From Maritimibacter harenae (GTDB lineage: Bacteria; Pseudomonadota; Alphaproteobacteria; Rhodobacterales; Rhodobacteraceae), in the NCBI RefSeq assembly GCF_009882975.1, contig NZ_WTUX01000011.1, forward strand, positions 299,362 to 363,361: DNA of 64,000 nucleotides. Reading direction: 5' to 3'. The position numbers and the translations under genes were made by a program. The notes below the pieces were generated by a model, which ran no database searches, was not told where the DNA came from, and worked only from the letters and a program-made list of their open reading frames with translations. Of the stretch, positions 19,137-27,658 are shown piece by piece (position 1 is the first letter of the stretch; every line of letters begins with the position of its first letter).

Positions 19137-20039
19137 ATGAAAGGTTCATGGCATATCGTGCCGCGCGCGGTCGCCGGGGTTTGCCTGGTGCTGATCCTCG
19201 CGGGCTACCTGGGACGGTTGCACCCCGTGGGCGACACCATCGCGGTGTTTCGGCTCTACTTCGCCGGCCCGCTCATCGTGCTGGGCGCGGCGATGCTCTA
19301 TTTCGGGCAACGCCAGGCCGGGGGCCTGAACCTCGTGGTCGGGCTCGGCGTGGTCGCGACCGCCGGAATCCTGCCGGTGATCGACCAGGACGCCGCCGCG
19401 CTCGACGGCGCCGGTCCGGTCGTGACCCATTACCAGAAGAACCTGCAATTCCATAACGACGACCCTTCCGAGGTGCTCGACGACGTGCGCGCCCGCAAGC
19501 CCGACATCATCACCTTCCAGGAGGCGAAGGGACGCTCCGCCAACATCCTCGATGAACTCGCCCGCGATTACCCGGCCCATGTGCATTGCGCCGACGGCGT
19601 CGGGATCGCCGCCTACGCGCGCTGGCCGATGATCGAGGGCACGGCGTTCTGCGACGGGCAGCTGGGCGGGATGCAGGTCGAGGGGCCTGACGGGCCGCTC
19701 TGGGTACTCACCGTGCATCTTCGGTGGGTCTATCCCTACCCGAACGCCCGGCAGGTGGAGGCGATGGCCCCGAAACTGGCCGCTCTGGAGGGGCCCAAGG
19801 CGGTGGGCGGCGACTTCAACGTGGTGCCCTGGGCCGAAAGCGTGGACGTCTTCGCGCGCGCGGCCGACGTGCGCCGGGTGGGCCGCAGCTTCGTGACCTT
19901 CGCGGCCGTGGGCGGGCTCCTGCGCGTGCAGATCGACCACGTGCTCGCCTCCGGAGCCGCGGGCGTGACCGAGCGCCTGCCCAGGCTCGGCTCCGACCAC
20001 TGGGGCGTCTGGGCGCGCTACACCTTTTCCGACGACTGA
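19137..20039 (+). CDS. membrane-anchored endonuclease/exonuclease/phosphatase-family protein
   Basis: 300 aa. About three hydrophobic segments (about 8-25, 40-56, 62-80) precede a periplasmic or cytoplasmic EEP domain (from about 100). The catalytic hallmarks are present: ITFQEAKG with the metal-binding Glu, VGGDFNVVPW with Asp-x-Asn, and a final GSDHWGVWA with Asp-His. This is a YafD-like arrangement. The reaction could be phosphodiester or phosphomonoester cleavage; substrate unknown. Its stop is followed directly by A-runs and hairpins that read better as a terminator for the other strand. Confidence 0.88.
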   Translation: MKGSWHIVPRAVAGVCLVLILAGYLGRLHPVGDTIAVFRLYFAGPLIVLGAAMLYFGQRQAGGLNLVVGLGVVATAGILPVIDQDAAALDGAGPVVTHYQKNLQFHNDDPSEVLDDVRARKPDIITFQEAKGRSANILDELARDYPAHVHCADGVGIAAYARWPMIEGTAFCDGQLGGMQVEGPDGPLWVLTVHLRWVYPYPNARQVEAMAPKLAALEGPKAVGGDFNVVPWAESVDVFARAADVRRVGRSFVTFAAVGGLLRVQIDHVLASGAAGVTERLPRLGSDHWGVWARYTFSDD

Positions 20040-20040
20040 A

Positions 20041-20140
20041 AAAAAGGGGCGATCCAGCGCTGTCCGCGCGGATCGCCCAAGAAATGAGGGTGCGTCGACC
20101 AAGGCCCTGTGGATTGCCTGGTCGGACGTTGCGCCCTCCT
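20041..20140 (-). ncRNA. candidate small RNA with two stem-loops and intrinsic terminator
   Basis: Read on the minus strand, a long imperfect hairpin (arms 20117-20136 and 20088-20104, about 16 pairs with small bulges) is followed by a C/U-rich linker (CACCCUCAUUUCUU). A 9-bp GC stem (GGGCGATCC at 20047-20055 with GGATCGCCC at 20070-20078) then runs straight into seven or more T residues. No open reading frame feeds this terminator on that strand, and glnA upstream already has its own terminator at 20585-20612. The 5' end is not defined and I find no strong promoter. The alternative is a plain 3' hairpin of the EEP gene, but that strand has no T-run. Confidence 0.33.
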
Positions 20141-20584
20141 GACCATGTTCTCTCGAACAAGACCTTTATCGGATTTCAATGCGGTTGCGAGACGGTGGAA
20201 ACTTGGCGGAAACGGATTGTTGCCGCCCATATTCAGACACAGGTGGGGATAACCCTACCGTCTTTCGGCGGGGAGACGCGGCGTCAACTGCCTTAATTCG
20301 CCACATTTCATCGCGCGTGGGCCGGTCCTTTCGCCGCCTGTGAGGCCCCGGACGAGAGCCGGGAATCGCTTCGGGCGGCGGCCGGTCAGCCGGGCGCGGT
20401 GGCGCTGCGCGCGGGGGCGCTGTGCGGGGTCTTGATCATGCCTGTTCTGCTCGTGTCGCGGCCTTGTGGCCTGTTCTATGGCCCGGACCCTGCCGCGCGA
20501 CCGTGGCGCCAGTGGGGAGACATTCGGCACGCTTGCGGGCCTTTTCGCGCCACGCCTGACACATTCCGCGCGCCCGCGGGCACG
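20141..20584. other. intergenic stretch without a recognised gene
   Basis: Between the candidate small RNA and the glnA terminator. No frame on either strand has convincing coding character, a ribosome site or similarity I recognise. The sequence is GC-rich with several short hairpins. It may contain the promoter of the candidate small RNA near 20140-20200, but no good -35/-10 pair is visible. Confidence 0.5.
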
Positions 20585-20612
20585 AAAAAAGGGCGCCCCG
20601 ACGGGGGCGCCC
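20585..20612 (-). terminator. intrinsic terminator of glnA
   Basis: GGGCGCCCC (20591-20599) pairs with GGGGCGCCC (within 20603-20612) around a short GAC/GTC loop. On the minus strand the stem is followed by six T residues (20585-20590). It lies 29 bases past the glnA stop. Confidence 0.85.
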
Positions 20613-20640
20613 TTCGAATTTTCGCTGATACCCGAATGGG

Positions 20641-22047
20641 TTAGCAGCTGTAGTACATCTTGTACTCGATCGGGTGCGGGGTGTGCTCGAACTCGTAGAC
20701 TTCTTCCCACTTGAGCTCGAGGTAGCCCTCGATCTGGTCCTTGGTGAAGACGTCGCCGGCCAGCAGGAAGTCGTGGTCGTCGGCCAGCGATTCCAGCGCC
20801 TCGCGCAGCGAGCCGCAGACCGTCGGGATGCCCTGCAGCTCTTCCGGCGGAAGATCGTACAGGTTCTTGTCCGAGGACGGGCCCGGGTCGATCTTGTTCT
20901 TGATGCCGTCGAGGCCGGCCATCAGGAGAGCGGCGAAGCACAGGTAGGGGTTCGCGGCCGGGTCCGGGAAGCGGGCTTCCACGCGCTTGGCCTTCGGCGA
21001 TTCCGTCCACGGGATCCGCACGCAGCCCGAACGGTTGCGGGCCGAGTAGGCGCGCAGGACCGGGGCTTCGAAGCCCGGGATCAGGCGCTTGTAGGAGTTG
21101 GTCGACGGGTTGGTGAAGGCGTTCAGCGTCTTGGCGTGCTTCAGGATGCCGCCAATGAAGTAGAGCGCCTCCTGGCTCAGGTCGGCGTACTTGTCACCGG
21201 CGAAGAGCGGCTTGTTGTCCTTCCAGATCGACATGTTCACGTGCATGCCGGACCCGTTGTCGCCCTTGATCGGCTTCGGCATGAAGGTCGCCGAACGGCC
21301 ATAGGACAGGGCCACGTTGTGGATGACGTACTTGTACTTCTGAAGCTCGTCGGCCTGCTTGGTCAGCGAGTCGAAGATCAGGCCCAGCTCGTGCTGGGTC
21401 GTCGCGACCTCGTGGTGGTGCTTGTCCACCTTCATGCCGATCATCTTCATCGTGGTCAGCATTTCCGAGCGGATGTCCTGGCCGTCATCGGACGGGTTCA
21501 CCGGGAAGTAGCCGCCCTTGTAGTCGGGGCGATGGCCCAGGTTGCCCATCTCGAAGTCGGTGTCGGTGTTCCAGGCGGCGCCGTCGGCGTCGATCTCGTA
21601 GCCGACCTTGTTCGGGGCGACCGAGTATTTCACGTCGTCGAACAGGAAGAATTCGGCTTCCGGGCCGAAGAACGCGGCGTCGCCGATGCCCGAGGACTTC
21701 AGGTAGGCTTCGGCCTTCTCGGCGGTGCCGCGCGGGTCGCGCTCGTAGGGTTCGCCGGTGTCGGGCTCGACGATCGAGCAGTGCACGGCGAGCGTCTTCT
21801 CGGCGTAGAACGGGTCGATGTACACGCTTTCGGAATCGGGCATGAGTTTCATGTCCGAGGCTTCGATCGACTTCCAGCCGGCGACGGACGAACCGTCGAA
21901 CATGAAGCCTTCTTCGAGGAAGTCTTCGTCGACCTGGTCGGACATCACGGTCACGTGCTGCAGCTTGCCGCGCGGATCGGTGAAGCGGATGTCGACGTAG
22001 GCGATATCCTCGTCCTTGATGAGTTTGAGAACGTCAGCGTTGCTCAT
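20641..22047 (-). CDS. glnA: glutamine synthetase, type I
   Basis: 468 aa, the usual length of the dodecameric enzyme that makes glutamine from glutamate, ammonia and ATP. Visible signatures are FDGSSVAGWKSIEASDM near the N-terminus, MPKPIKGDNGSGMHVNMS (ammonia/ATP site), NPSTNSYKRLIPGFEAP, NRSGCVRIPW and the adenylylation segment KNLYDLPPEE with Tyr near residue 397. The adenylylation site implies GlnE control in concert with PII. It follows glnB by 46 bases; both should be read from the promoter with the NtrC site upstream of glnB. Confidence 0.98.
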   Translation of the reverse strand: MSNADVLKLIKDEDIAYVDIRFTDPRGKLQHVTVMSDQVDEDFLEEGFMFDGSSVAGWKSIEASDMKLMPDSESVYIDPFYAEKTLAVHCSIVEPDTGEPYERDPRGTAEKAEAYLKSSGIGDAAFFGPEAEFFLFDDVKYSVAPNKVGYEIDADGAAWNTDTDFEMGNLGHRPDYKGGYFPVNPSDDGQDIRSEMLTTMKMIGMKVDKHHHEVATTQHELGLIFDSLTKQADELQKYKYVIHNVALSYGRSATFMPKPIKGDNGSGMHVNMSIWKDNKPLFAGDKYADLSQEALYFIGGILKHAKTLNAFTNPSTNSYKRLIPGFEAPVLRAYSARNRSGCVRIPWTESPKAKRVEARFPDPAANPYLCFAALLMAGLDGIKNKIDPGPSSDKNLYDLPPEELQGIPTVCGSLREALESLADDHDFLLAGDVFTKDQIEGYLELKWEEVYEFEHTPHPIEYKMYYSC

Positions 22048-22093
22048 AGTGGTTCTCTTTCCCCTGTGTTGAGTTGTTGAGAAATTCAGCGGG

Positions 22094-22450
<357 letters not shown>

Positions 22451-22540
22451 TCAGGTTCGACGCCCACTGACCACTTCTCACTGTGGGCGACAATTGGATA
22501 GGCTCGGGGTAAACCAAGCGCGGAGCGGATTCCAGTGCAG

Positions 22541-22559
22541 TTGCACAATATTTGTGCAA
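22541..22559. promoter_or_regulatory. NtrC-type operator between glnB and nnr
   Basis: A perfect inverted repeat, TTGCACAA-TAT-TTGTGCAA, containing GCAC-N7-GTGC, the spacing of enteric NtrC sites. It is centred about 118 bases upstream of the glnB start and about 55 bases upstream of the divergent nnr start. The pairing with glnB-glnA makes NtrC the natural candidate. No clear -24/-12 sigma54 element is seen downstream. Confidence 0.7.
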
Positions 22560-22604
22560 TCTGCTCCATCTCCGGGCGATCTGCAAACAATACGGGCGCC
22601 TGCC

Positions 22605-24110
22605 ATGTACGAGACCCTGACCGCTGCCCAAATGCGCGCCATCGAAGCCGAGGCGATCGAGGCCGGTTCGGTCACCGGACTCACGCTCATGGAACGGGCC
22701 GGGCAGGGCGTGGTGGACGCGATCCGCGCACGCTGGCCGGACCGTGCGGCCGCGCCGGGGCGTGCGCTCGTTCTGGCGGGGCCGGGCAACAACGGGGGCG
22801 ACGGGTTCGTCATCGCCCGGCTGCTGAAGACGGCCGGATGGCAGGTCGACCTGTTCCTCTTCGGCAGTCCCGAGAAGCTGCCGCCGGATGCGAAGGCGAA
22901 CGCGCAGCGCTGGTCGGAGCTGGGCGAGACGCATGACCTCGAACAGGCGCTGGAGCGCGGCCTCGACGTCGCGCGCTACGAGCTCGCCATCGATGCGCTT
23001 TTCGGCACCGGGCTCACGCGCCCCGTTGCCCTGCCGCTGCCCGACCTCTCCGATGGGCCGGCTGTCGTCGCGGTGGACATTCCCACGGGGCTCTGCGCCG
23101 ACTCGGGCCGCCGGATCGGGCAGGGCGCGCTGATGCGTGCCGACCTCACGGTGACCTTCCACGCCCGCAAGCTGGGCCATGTTCTGGCAGAGGGGCCGGC
23201 CGCCTGCGGCGCGCTTGTGGTCCACGACATAGGCCTGCCGTCGGGCGGCGGGGAGACCGGGCTCGTCACCCCCGACCCGCGGGCGTTTCAGAAACACCAG
23301 GGCCACAAGTACGGCCACGGCCACGCGCTGGTCCTTTCCGGTCCGGCGACCCGCACGGGCGCCGCCCGCCTGGCCGCGCGGGCCGCGCTGCGCGTGGGGG
23401 CGGGCCTGGTCACGCTGGGCGCGCCACGCGACGCGATGGCAGAATGCGCGGCGCAGCTCACCGCGATCATGCTCAGGGACGTGGAAGACGGCGCGGCCCT
23501 CACCGAGATGCTCGGCGACGACCGTCTGAACGCGCTCGCGCTCGGCCCCGGCCTTGGTCCCGACCGCGCCCGCGACCTCGCCATCGCCGCGCTGGAGGCG
23601 CGGCGCGCCACCGTCCTGGACGCCGACGCGCTCACGGCCTTCGCGGACGACCCCGACGCGCTCTTCGCGCAGCTTCACCCGGCCTGCGTGCTCACGCCGC
23701 ACGGGGGCGAGTTCGCGCGGCTCTTCCCGGACCTTGCCGACAGGCTTTCTGCGCCTGCGGAACGCGGCCCGGCCTATTCCAAGCTCGATGCCACGCGCGA
23801 GGCGGCGGCGCGGGCCGGGTGCACCGTGCTATACAAGGGGATGGACACCGTGATCGCGTCCCAAACCGGGGCCGCGCGCATCCATTGCGCCGCCTATGAC
23901 CGCGCGGCGCCCTGGCTTGCCACCGCCGGGGCGGGTGACGTTCTGACGGGGCTCATCGCGGGTCTCCTCGCGCGGGGTCTCTTCCCGCTCACGGCCGCCT
24001 CGCAGGCCGCCTGGCTGCATGTCGAGGCCGCGCGCCGCTTCGGCCCCGGCCTCATCGCCGAGGACCTTCCCGAAACCCTCCCGGCAGTCCTGCGCGCTCA
24101 GGGCGCATGA
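22605..24110 (+). CDS. nnr: bifunctional NAD(P)HX epimerase / ADP-dependent NAD(P)HX dehydratase
   Basis: 501 aa. It repairs hydrated, inactive NADH and NADPH. The N-terminal YjeF_N epimerase domain (about 1-215) has GPGNNGGDGFVIARLL. The C-terminal ribokinase-like dehydratase domain (about 230-495) carries HKYGHGHALV, ADALTAF, LTPHGGEF and TAGAGDVLTG. Starting from the ATG at 22605 gives the standard N-terminus. It is divergent from glnB and shares its regulatory region, so the NtrC-type site could touch both; that is inference. Confidence 0.95.
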   Translation: MYETLTAAQMRAIEAEAIEAGSVTGLTLMERAGQGVVDAIRARWPDRAAAPGRALVLAGPGNNGGDGFVIARLLKTAGWQVDLFLFGSPEKLPPDAKANAQRWSELGETHDLEQALERGLDVARYELAIDALFGTGLTRPVALPLPDLSDGPAVVAVDIPTGLCADSGRRIGQGALMRADLTVTFHARKLGHVLAEGPAACGALVVHDIGLPSGGGETGLVTPDPRAFQKHQGHKYGHGHALVLSGPATRTGAARLAARAALRVGAGLVTLGAPRDAMAECAAQLTAIMLRDVEDGAALTEMLGDDRLNALALGPGLGPDRARDLAIAALEARRATVLDADALTAFADDPDALFAQLHPACVLTPHGGEFARLFPDLADRLSAPAERGPAYSKLDATREAAARAGCTVLYKGMDTVIASQTGAARIHCAAYDRAAPWLATAGAGDVLTGLIAGLLARGLFPLTAASQAAWLHVEAARRFGPGLIAEDLPETLPAVLRAQGA

Positions 24111-24188
24111 TCTTTCCGATCCCGTTCACGCCGGGATTGCGGGGGCAACGCCCCCGCCCGGGTCGCCTGCGTCAGCGGACGATCGCCC

Positions 24189-24395
24189 TCAGGTCTTCAT
24201 CTTGCAGGTCGAGATGCCCAGCACCGAATAGATCGCGCACCATCCGGTCACCCCGGTGAAAAGTGCCACGACCCCCACGACAAGGGCCACCCATCCCAGC
24301 GTGGTGCCCTGGTAGGCGATGAAGACACCGACAAGGATGACACCCAGCGCCACCCGGATGATCCGGTCCAGCGATCCCTCATTGGTCTTGAACAT
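24189..24395 (-). CDS. DUF2892 (YgaP-like) small membrane protein
   Basis: 68 aa from the ATG at 24395, with AGGAC 7 bases upstream; a longer start would add an unrelated 22 residues. Two membrane helices (about 13-29 and 32-48) and the motif ALFTGVTGWCAIYSVLGIST are the DUF2892 signature, found alone or fused to rhodanese domains (YgaP). The conserved Cys residues suggest a sulfur link, but no rhodanese is adjacent. It lies 85 bases downstream of mmsB on the same strand. Confidence 0.88.
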   Translation of the reverse strand: MFKTNEGSLDRIIRVALGVILVGVFIAYQGTTLGWVALVVGVVALFTGVTGWCAIYSVLGISTCKMKT

Positions 24396-24480
24396 GAACA
24401 GGTCCTTTCCTGAAAACGCCCGCGCGTCTTCAGGATAGCACGATAATTCATGATCCTGCATGTGTTATCTGCGCGCAGGC

Positions 24481-25353
24481 TCAGCCATGTCCGCGTTTTT
24501 CGAACCGGGGCAGCATGGCGGAGAAATCCGTGCCCGCGCCGTCTTCCTGCTCCACGAACCGCGCGTAGAGCTCCATCGCTGCTTCGCCCAGCGGCGTGTC
24601 GGCATCGGCGCTCTCGGCGGCCTGCATGGCAAGGCGCAGGTCCTTGAGCATGAGATCGGAGGCGAAGCCCGGCTTGTAGTCGTTGTCGGCGGGGCTTTTC
24701 GGTCCGACGCCCGGGGCCGGGCAGTAGGTGTTCATCGACCAGCTCTGGCCGGACGAGGTCGAGACCACGTCGAACATCGCCTGCCGGTCGAGGCCCAGCT
24801 TGTCGGCCAGCGCGAAGGCCTCGCAGGTGACGATCATGGTCGCGCCCAGGATCATGTTGTTGCAGATCTTCGCGGCCTGGCCGTTGCCCGAAGGGCCGCA
24901 ATGCACGGCTTTCTGGCCCATGATGTCGAAGAGCGGCTTGACCTTGTCGAACGCCTCCTCGGAGCCGCCCGCCATGAAAGTGAGCGTGCCGCCGGCCGCG
25001 CCGCCGACACCGCCGGAGACGGGCGCGTCGACGGCCAGGAGCCCGGCCTCTATCGCCTGGTCGGCCACGGCGCGCGCGCTGTCCACGTCGACGGTCGAGC
25101 AATCGGCGTGGCAGGCGCCCTTGTCCATCACCGGGATGATCTCGGCCGCGACCTTGCGCAGGATGTCGCCGTTGGGGAGCATCGTGATCACCACCTCGGC
25201 GCCCTTGGCGGCATCCGCCGCGGTGTCCGCCTTGGTCACGCCCTCGGGCATGGGGGCGGCGAGGTCGAAGCCCGTCACCTCGTGTCCGGCGGCGGCCAGG
25301 TTGGCGGCCATCGGGCCGCCCATGTTGCCCAGTCCGATAAATCCGATCTTCAT
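24481..25353 (-). CDS. mmsB: 3-hydroxyisobutyrate dehydrogenase
   Basis: 290 aa. It oxidises 3-hydroxyisobutyrate to methylmalonate semialdehyde with NAD in valine degradation. The N-terminal Rossmann motif is GFIGLGNMGGPM (4-15), the substrate loop DAPVSGGVGGAAGGTL (about 115-130) and the catalytic Lys in GNGQAAKICNN (about 167). It is last in the acd-hibch-mmsB run, 11 bases after the hydrolase gene. The product is taken on by MmsA, encoded separately at 30.6-32.1 kb. Confidence 0.94.
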   Translation of the reverse strand: MKIGFIGLGNMGGPMAANLAAAGHEVTGFDLAAPMPEGVTKADTAADAAKGAEVVITMLPNGDILRKVAAEIIPVMDKGACHADCSTVDVDSARAVADQAIEAGLLAVDAPVSGGVGGAAGGTLTFMAGGSEEAFDKVKPLFDIMGQKAVHCGPSGNGQAAKICNNMILGATMIVTCEAFALADKLGLDRQAMFDVVSTSSGQSWSMNTYCPAPGVGPKSPADNDYKPGFASDLMLKDLRLAMQAAESADADTPLGEAAMELYARFVEQEDGAGTDFSAMLPRFEKRGHG

Positions 25354-25364
25354 GTCATCCTCCC

Positions 25365-26393
25365 TCAGATGCTGAGTGCGTCCTCGCCGAGCGGGGCGAG
25401 CATGCGGGCCACGTCCTCCTCGCTCACGTCCTCGATGCGCGCGTGGCGCCACTTTGGATCGCGGTCCTTGTCGATGATCTGGGCGCGGATTCCTTCCAGG
25501 AAGTCGCCGTGTTCCATCGAGCGGTAGGTGTATTCGTATTCGAAGGCCAGGACCTGGCGCACCGTGTCCACGTTACGTGCGCGCGCGATGTTGGCCAGCG
25601 TGCAGCACACCGACAACGGCGAGGCACGGCGCAGCGCCTTGGCGGCGGACTGGCCGAACTCGGTGTCGGCGGCGTCGACCTTGGCGGCGATCTCGACGGG
25701 GGTGCCGTCGAAGAGCCGGTCGATCTCTTCCTGCGCGCGCTTGAGGGGCGCCTCGGGCGGGGTGGTCGCGGCCGGGGCCACGAGGCCCGCGTCCCCGGTC
25801 TCCTCGAGCTGCGCGATCAGGTCGAGCCAGAACTCGCGCTCGATGTAGTGGTCGGCGAAGCCCGCGTGGATCGCGTCGCCTGCGTTCATGCGCAGGGACG
25901 TGGCGCCCAGGTATTCGCCCAGCTTGCCCGGCGCGCGCGACAACAGGTAGGTGCCGCCCACGTCGGGGGCGAGCCCGATGCCGGTTTCGGGCATCGCGAC
26001 CTGTGTCGTCTCACCCACCACGCGGATGCGGGCATGGCCGCCCACGCCGACCCCGCCGCCCATGACGAAGCCCTGCATGAAGGCGACGATGGGTTTCGGG
26101 TATTCCGCGATCTTGGCATTCATCCGGTACTCGTCACGCCAGAACGTGCGGCCGAACGCATAGTCGCCCTTGAGCCCGTGTTCGTACATCGCCTGGATGT
26201 CACCGCCCGCGCAGAACGCCTTGTCGCTCTCGGCGTCGATCACCACGAGGTCGACCGCGTCGTCTTCGCGCCAGTCGTCGAGCGCCGCCTCGATGTCGAG
26301 GCACATCTGGTAGCTCAGCGAATTCAGCGCCTTGGGGCGGGTCAGGGTGATCCGGCCGGCGCGGCCCATCTTGCGGATGGATACTTCGGTCAT
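25365..26393 (-). CDS. 3-hydroxyisobutyryl-CoA hydrolase (enoyl-CoA hydratase superfamily)
   Basis: 342 aa, longer than a plain enoyl-CoA hydratase (about 260) as expected for this hydrolase. The crotonase motifs are SDKAFCAGGDIQAMYEHG (oxyanion hole), MGGGVGVGGHARIRV and AMPETGIGLAPDVGGTYLLSR with the catalytic Glu. The C-terminal extension (MEHGDFLEGIRAQIIDKDRDPKW) contains the EGIRA..DKDRxPKW ending diagnostic of the family. It starts one base after the acyl-CoA dehydrogenase stop, with GGGGGT as ribosome site, and feeds 3-hydroxyisobutyrate to MmsB. Confidence 0.93.
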   Translation of the reverse strand: MTEVSIRKMGRAGRITLTRPKALNSLSYQMCLDIEAALDDWREDDAVDLVVIDAESDKAFCAGGDIQAMYEHGLKGDYAFGRTFWRDEYRMNAKIAEYPKPIVAFMQGFVMGGGVGVGGHARIRVVGETTQVAMPETGIGLAPDVGGTYLLSRAPGKLGEYLGATSLRMNAGDAIHAGFADHYIEREFWLDLIAQLEETGDAGLVAPAATTPPEAPLKRAQEEIDRLFDGTPVEIAAKVDAADTEFGQSAAKALRRASPLSVCCTLANIARARNVDTVRQVLAFEYEYTYRSMEHGDFLEGIRAQIIDKDRDPKWRHARIEDVSEEDVARMLAPLGEDALSI

Positions 26394-26394
26394 A

Positions 26395-27540
26395 TTACCC
26401 CCGGTCGGCCAGCATCTGGCGGCTGACGATGAGCCGCATGATCTCGTTCGTGCCCTCGAGGATCTGGTGCACCCGCAGGTCACGCACGATCTTCTCGATC
26501 CCGTAGTCGGCCAGGTAGCCGTAGCCGCCGTGAAGCTGGAGGCAGTCATTGGCCACGTCGAAGGCTGCGTCGGTCACGAACATCTTGGCCATCGCGCAGA
26601 ACTTGGTCGCGTCGCGCGTGCCCTGGTCGAGCTTCCAGGCGGCCTGGCGCAGGAAGGTGCGCGCGGACTGGAGCTTGATCTCGTTCTCGGCAAGCCGGAA
26701 CTGGAGCGCCTGGAACTGGTCGATGGTCTTTCCGAAGGCCTTGCGCTCGCCCATGTAGGCCAGCGTCATGTCGAGCGCCGCCTGCGCGCCGCCCAAGGCG
26801 GACGCCGCGATGTTCAGGCGCCCGCCGTCGAGCCCGGCCATCGCGTAGGAAAAGCCGCGTCCTTCTTCGCCCATGAGGTTCTCGTGCGGCACGAGGCAGT
26901 CGTCGAACTGCACCTGCGCGGTGGGCTGGGAACGCCAGCCCATCTTCGACTCGAGCCCGCCGAAGGACAGCCCCGGCGCACCGTCCTCGATCACCATCGC
27001 CGAGATCCCCTTGGGGCTGTCGTCGCCGGTGCGCACCATGCTGAGGTAGCAGTCGGAATAGGAGCCGCCGGAGATGAACGCCTTGGTGCCGTTGAGCTTC
27101 CAGCCTTCGTTCGTCTTCTCGGCCTTCGTGCGCAGCGCGGCCGCGTCGGAGCCCGAACCGGGTTCGGTCAGGCAATAGGAGAAGACCTTGGTCATCGCGC
27201 ACAGGTCGGGCAGCCACCGGGCCTTGTCCTCGTCCGTGCCGAACTTGTCGATCATGCCGCCGCACATGTTGTGGATCGACAGGAACGAGCCGACCGAGGG
27301 GCAGGACATCGCGAGCGCTTCGAAGACGAGCGTCGCGTCGAGCCGGCTCAGGCCCGAGCCGCCGTGCTCCTCGGAGACGTAGATGCCGCCCAGCCCGAGC
27401 TCGGCCACCTTGGGCCACAGATCCTTCGGAATGGTGCCTTGCTGTTCCCATTCCTGGGCATGGGGTGCGATGTTGTCCTGGCCGAAGCCGTGGGCCATTT
27501 CGAAAATGGCCTCCTGCTCTTCCGTGAGCGCGAAATCCAT
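26395..27540 (-). CDS. acyl-CoA dehydrogenase, probably isobutyryl-CoA dehydrogenase
   Basis: 381 aa flavoprotein. Family signatures are CLTEPGSGSDAAALRTKAE, KAFISGG and the C-terminal QLHGGYGYLADYGIEKIVRDLR with EGTNEIMRLI. The catalytic Glu position cannot be fixed by eye. Substrate is inferred from context: it heads a run with 3-hydroxyisobutyryl-CoA hydrolase and 3-hydroxyisobutyrate dehydrogenase, the following steps of valine breakdown. The short stretch upstream holds a palindrome shared with the mmsA promoter. The ATG at 27540 is preceded by GGAGAGG. Confidence 0.93.
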   Translation of the reverse strand: MDFALTEEQEAIFEMAHGFGQDNIAPHAQEWEQQGTIPKDLWPKVAELGLGGIYVSEEHGGSGLSRLDATLVFEALAMSCPSVGSFLSIHNMCGGMIDKFGTDEDKARWLPDLCAMTKVFSYCLTEPGSGSDAAALRTKAEKTNEGWKLNGTKAFISGGSYSDCYLSMVRTGDDSPKGISAMVIEDGAPGLSFGGLESKMGWRSQPTAQVQFDDCLVPHENLMGEEGRGFSYAMAGLDGGRLNIAASALGGAQAALDMTLAYMGERKAFGKTIDQFQALQFRLAENEIKLQSARTFLRQAAWKLDQGTRDATKFCAMAKMFVTDAAFDVANDCLQLHGGYGYLADYGIEKIVRDLRVHQILEGTNEIMRLIVSRQMLADRG

Positions 27541-27629
27541 CCTCTCCTCCCGGCTGGAAATGAACACTGGTTCAATTGCGGAGTGTGCCAAGACTTTCGC
27601 AAAGCACAAGGGTCATTTCCCCAAAGGGC

Positions 27630-27647
27630 CTTTGCATCAGTGCAAAG
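27630..27647. promoter_or_regulatory. palindrome upstream of the valine-degradation run
   Basis: CTTTGCA-TCAG-TGCAAAG, a perfect 7-bp inverted repeat containing TTGC-N6-GCAA, about 90-107 bases upstream of the acyl-CoA dehydrogenase start. A related CTTTCGCAAAG lies at 27594-27604. The same TTGC-N6-GCAA spacing occurs between mmsA and its divergent LysR gene (32189-32202). Confidence 0.5.
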
Positions 27648-27658
27648 CGGTGGGGCCC

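Noticed and set aside
20141-20584. Several short open frames in the glnA-EEP intergenic stretch
   Set aside because: No ribosome sites, skewed Arg/Ala/Pro composition and no similarity; likely chance frames in GC-rich DNA.
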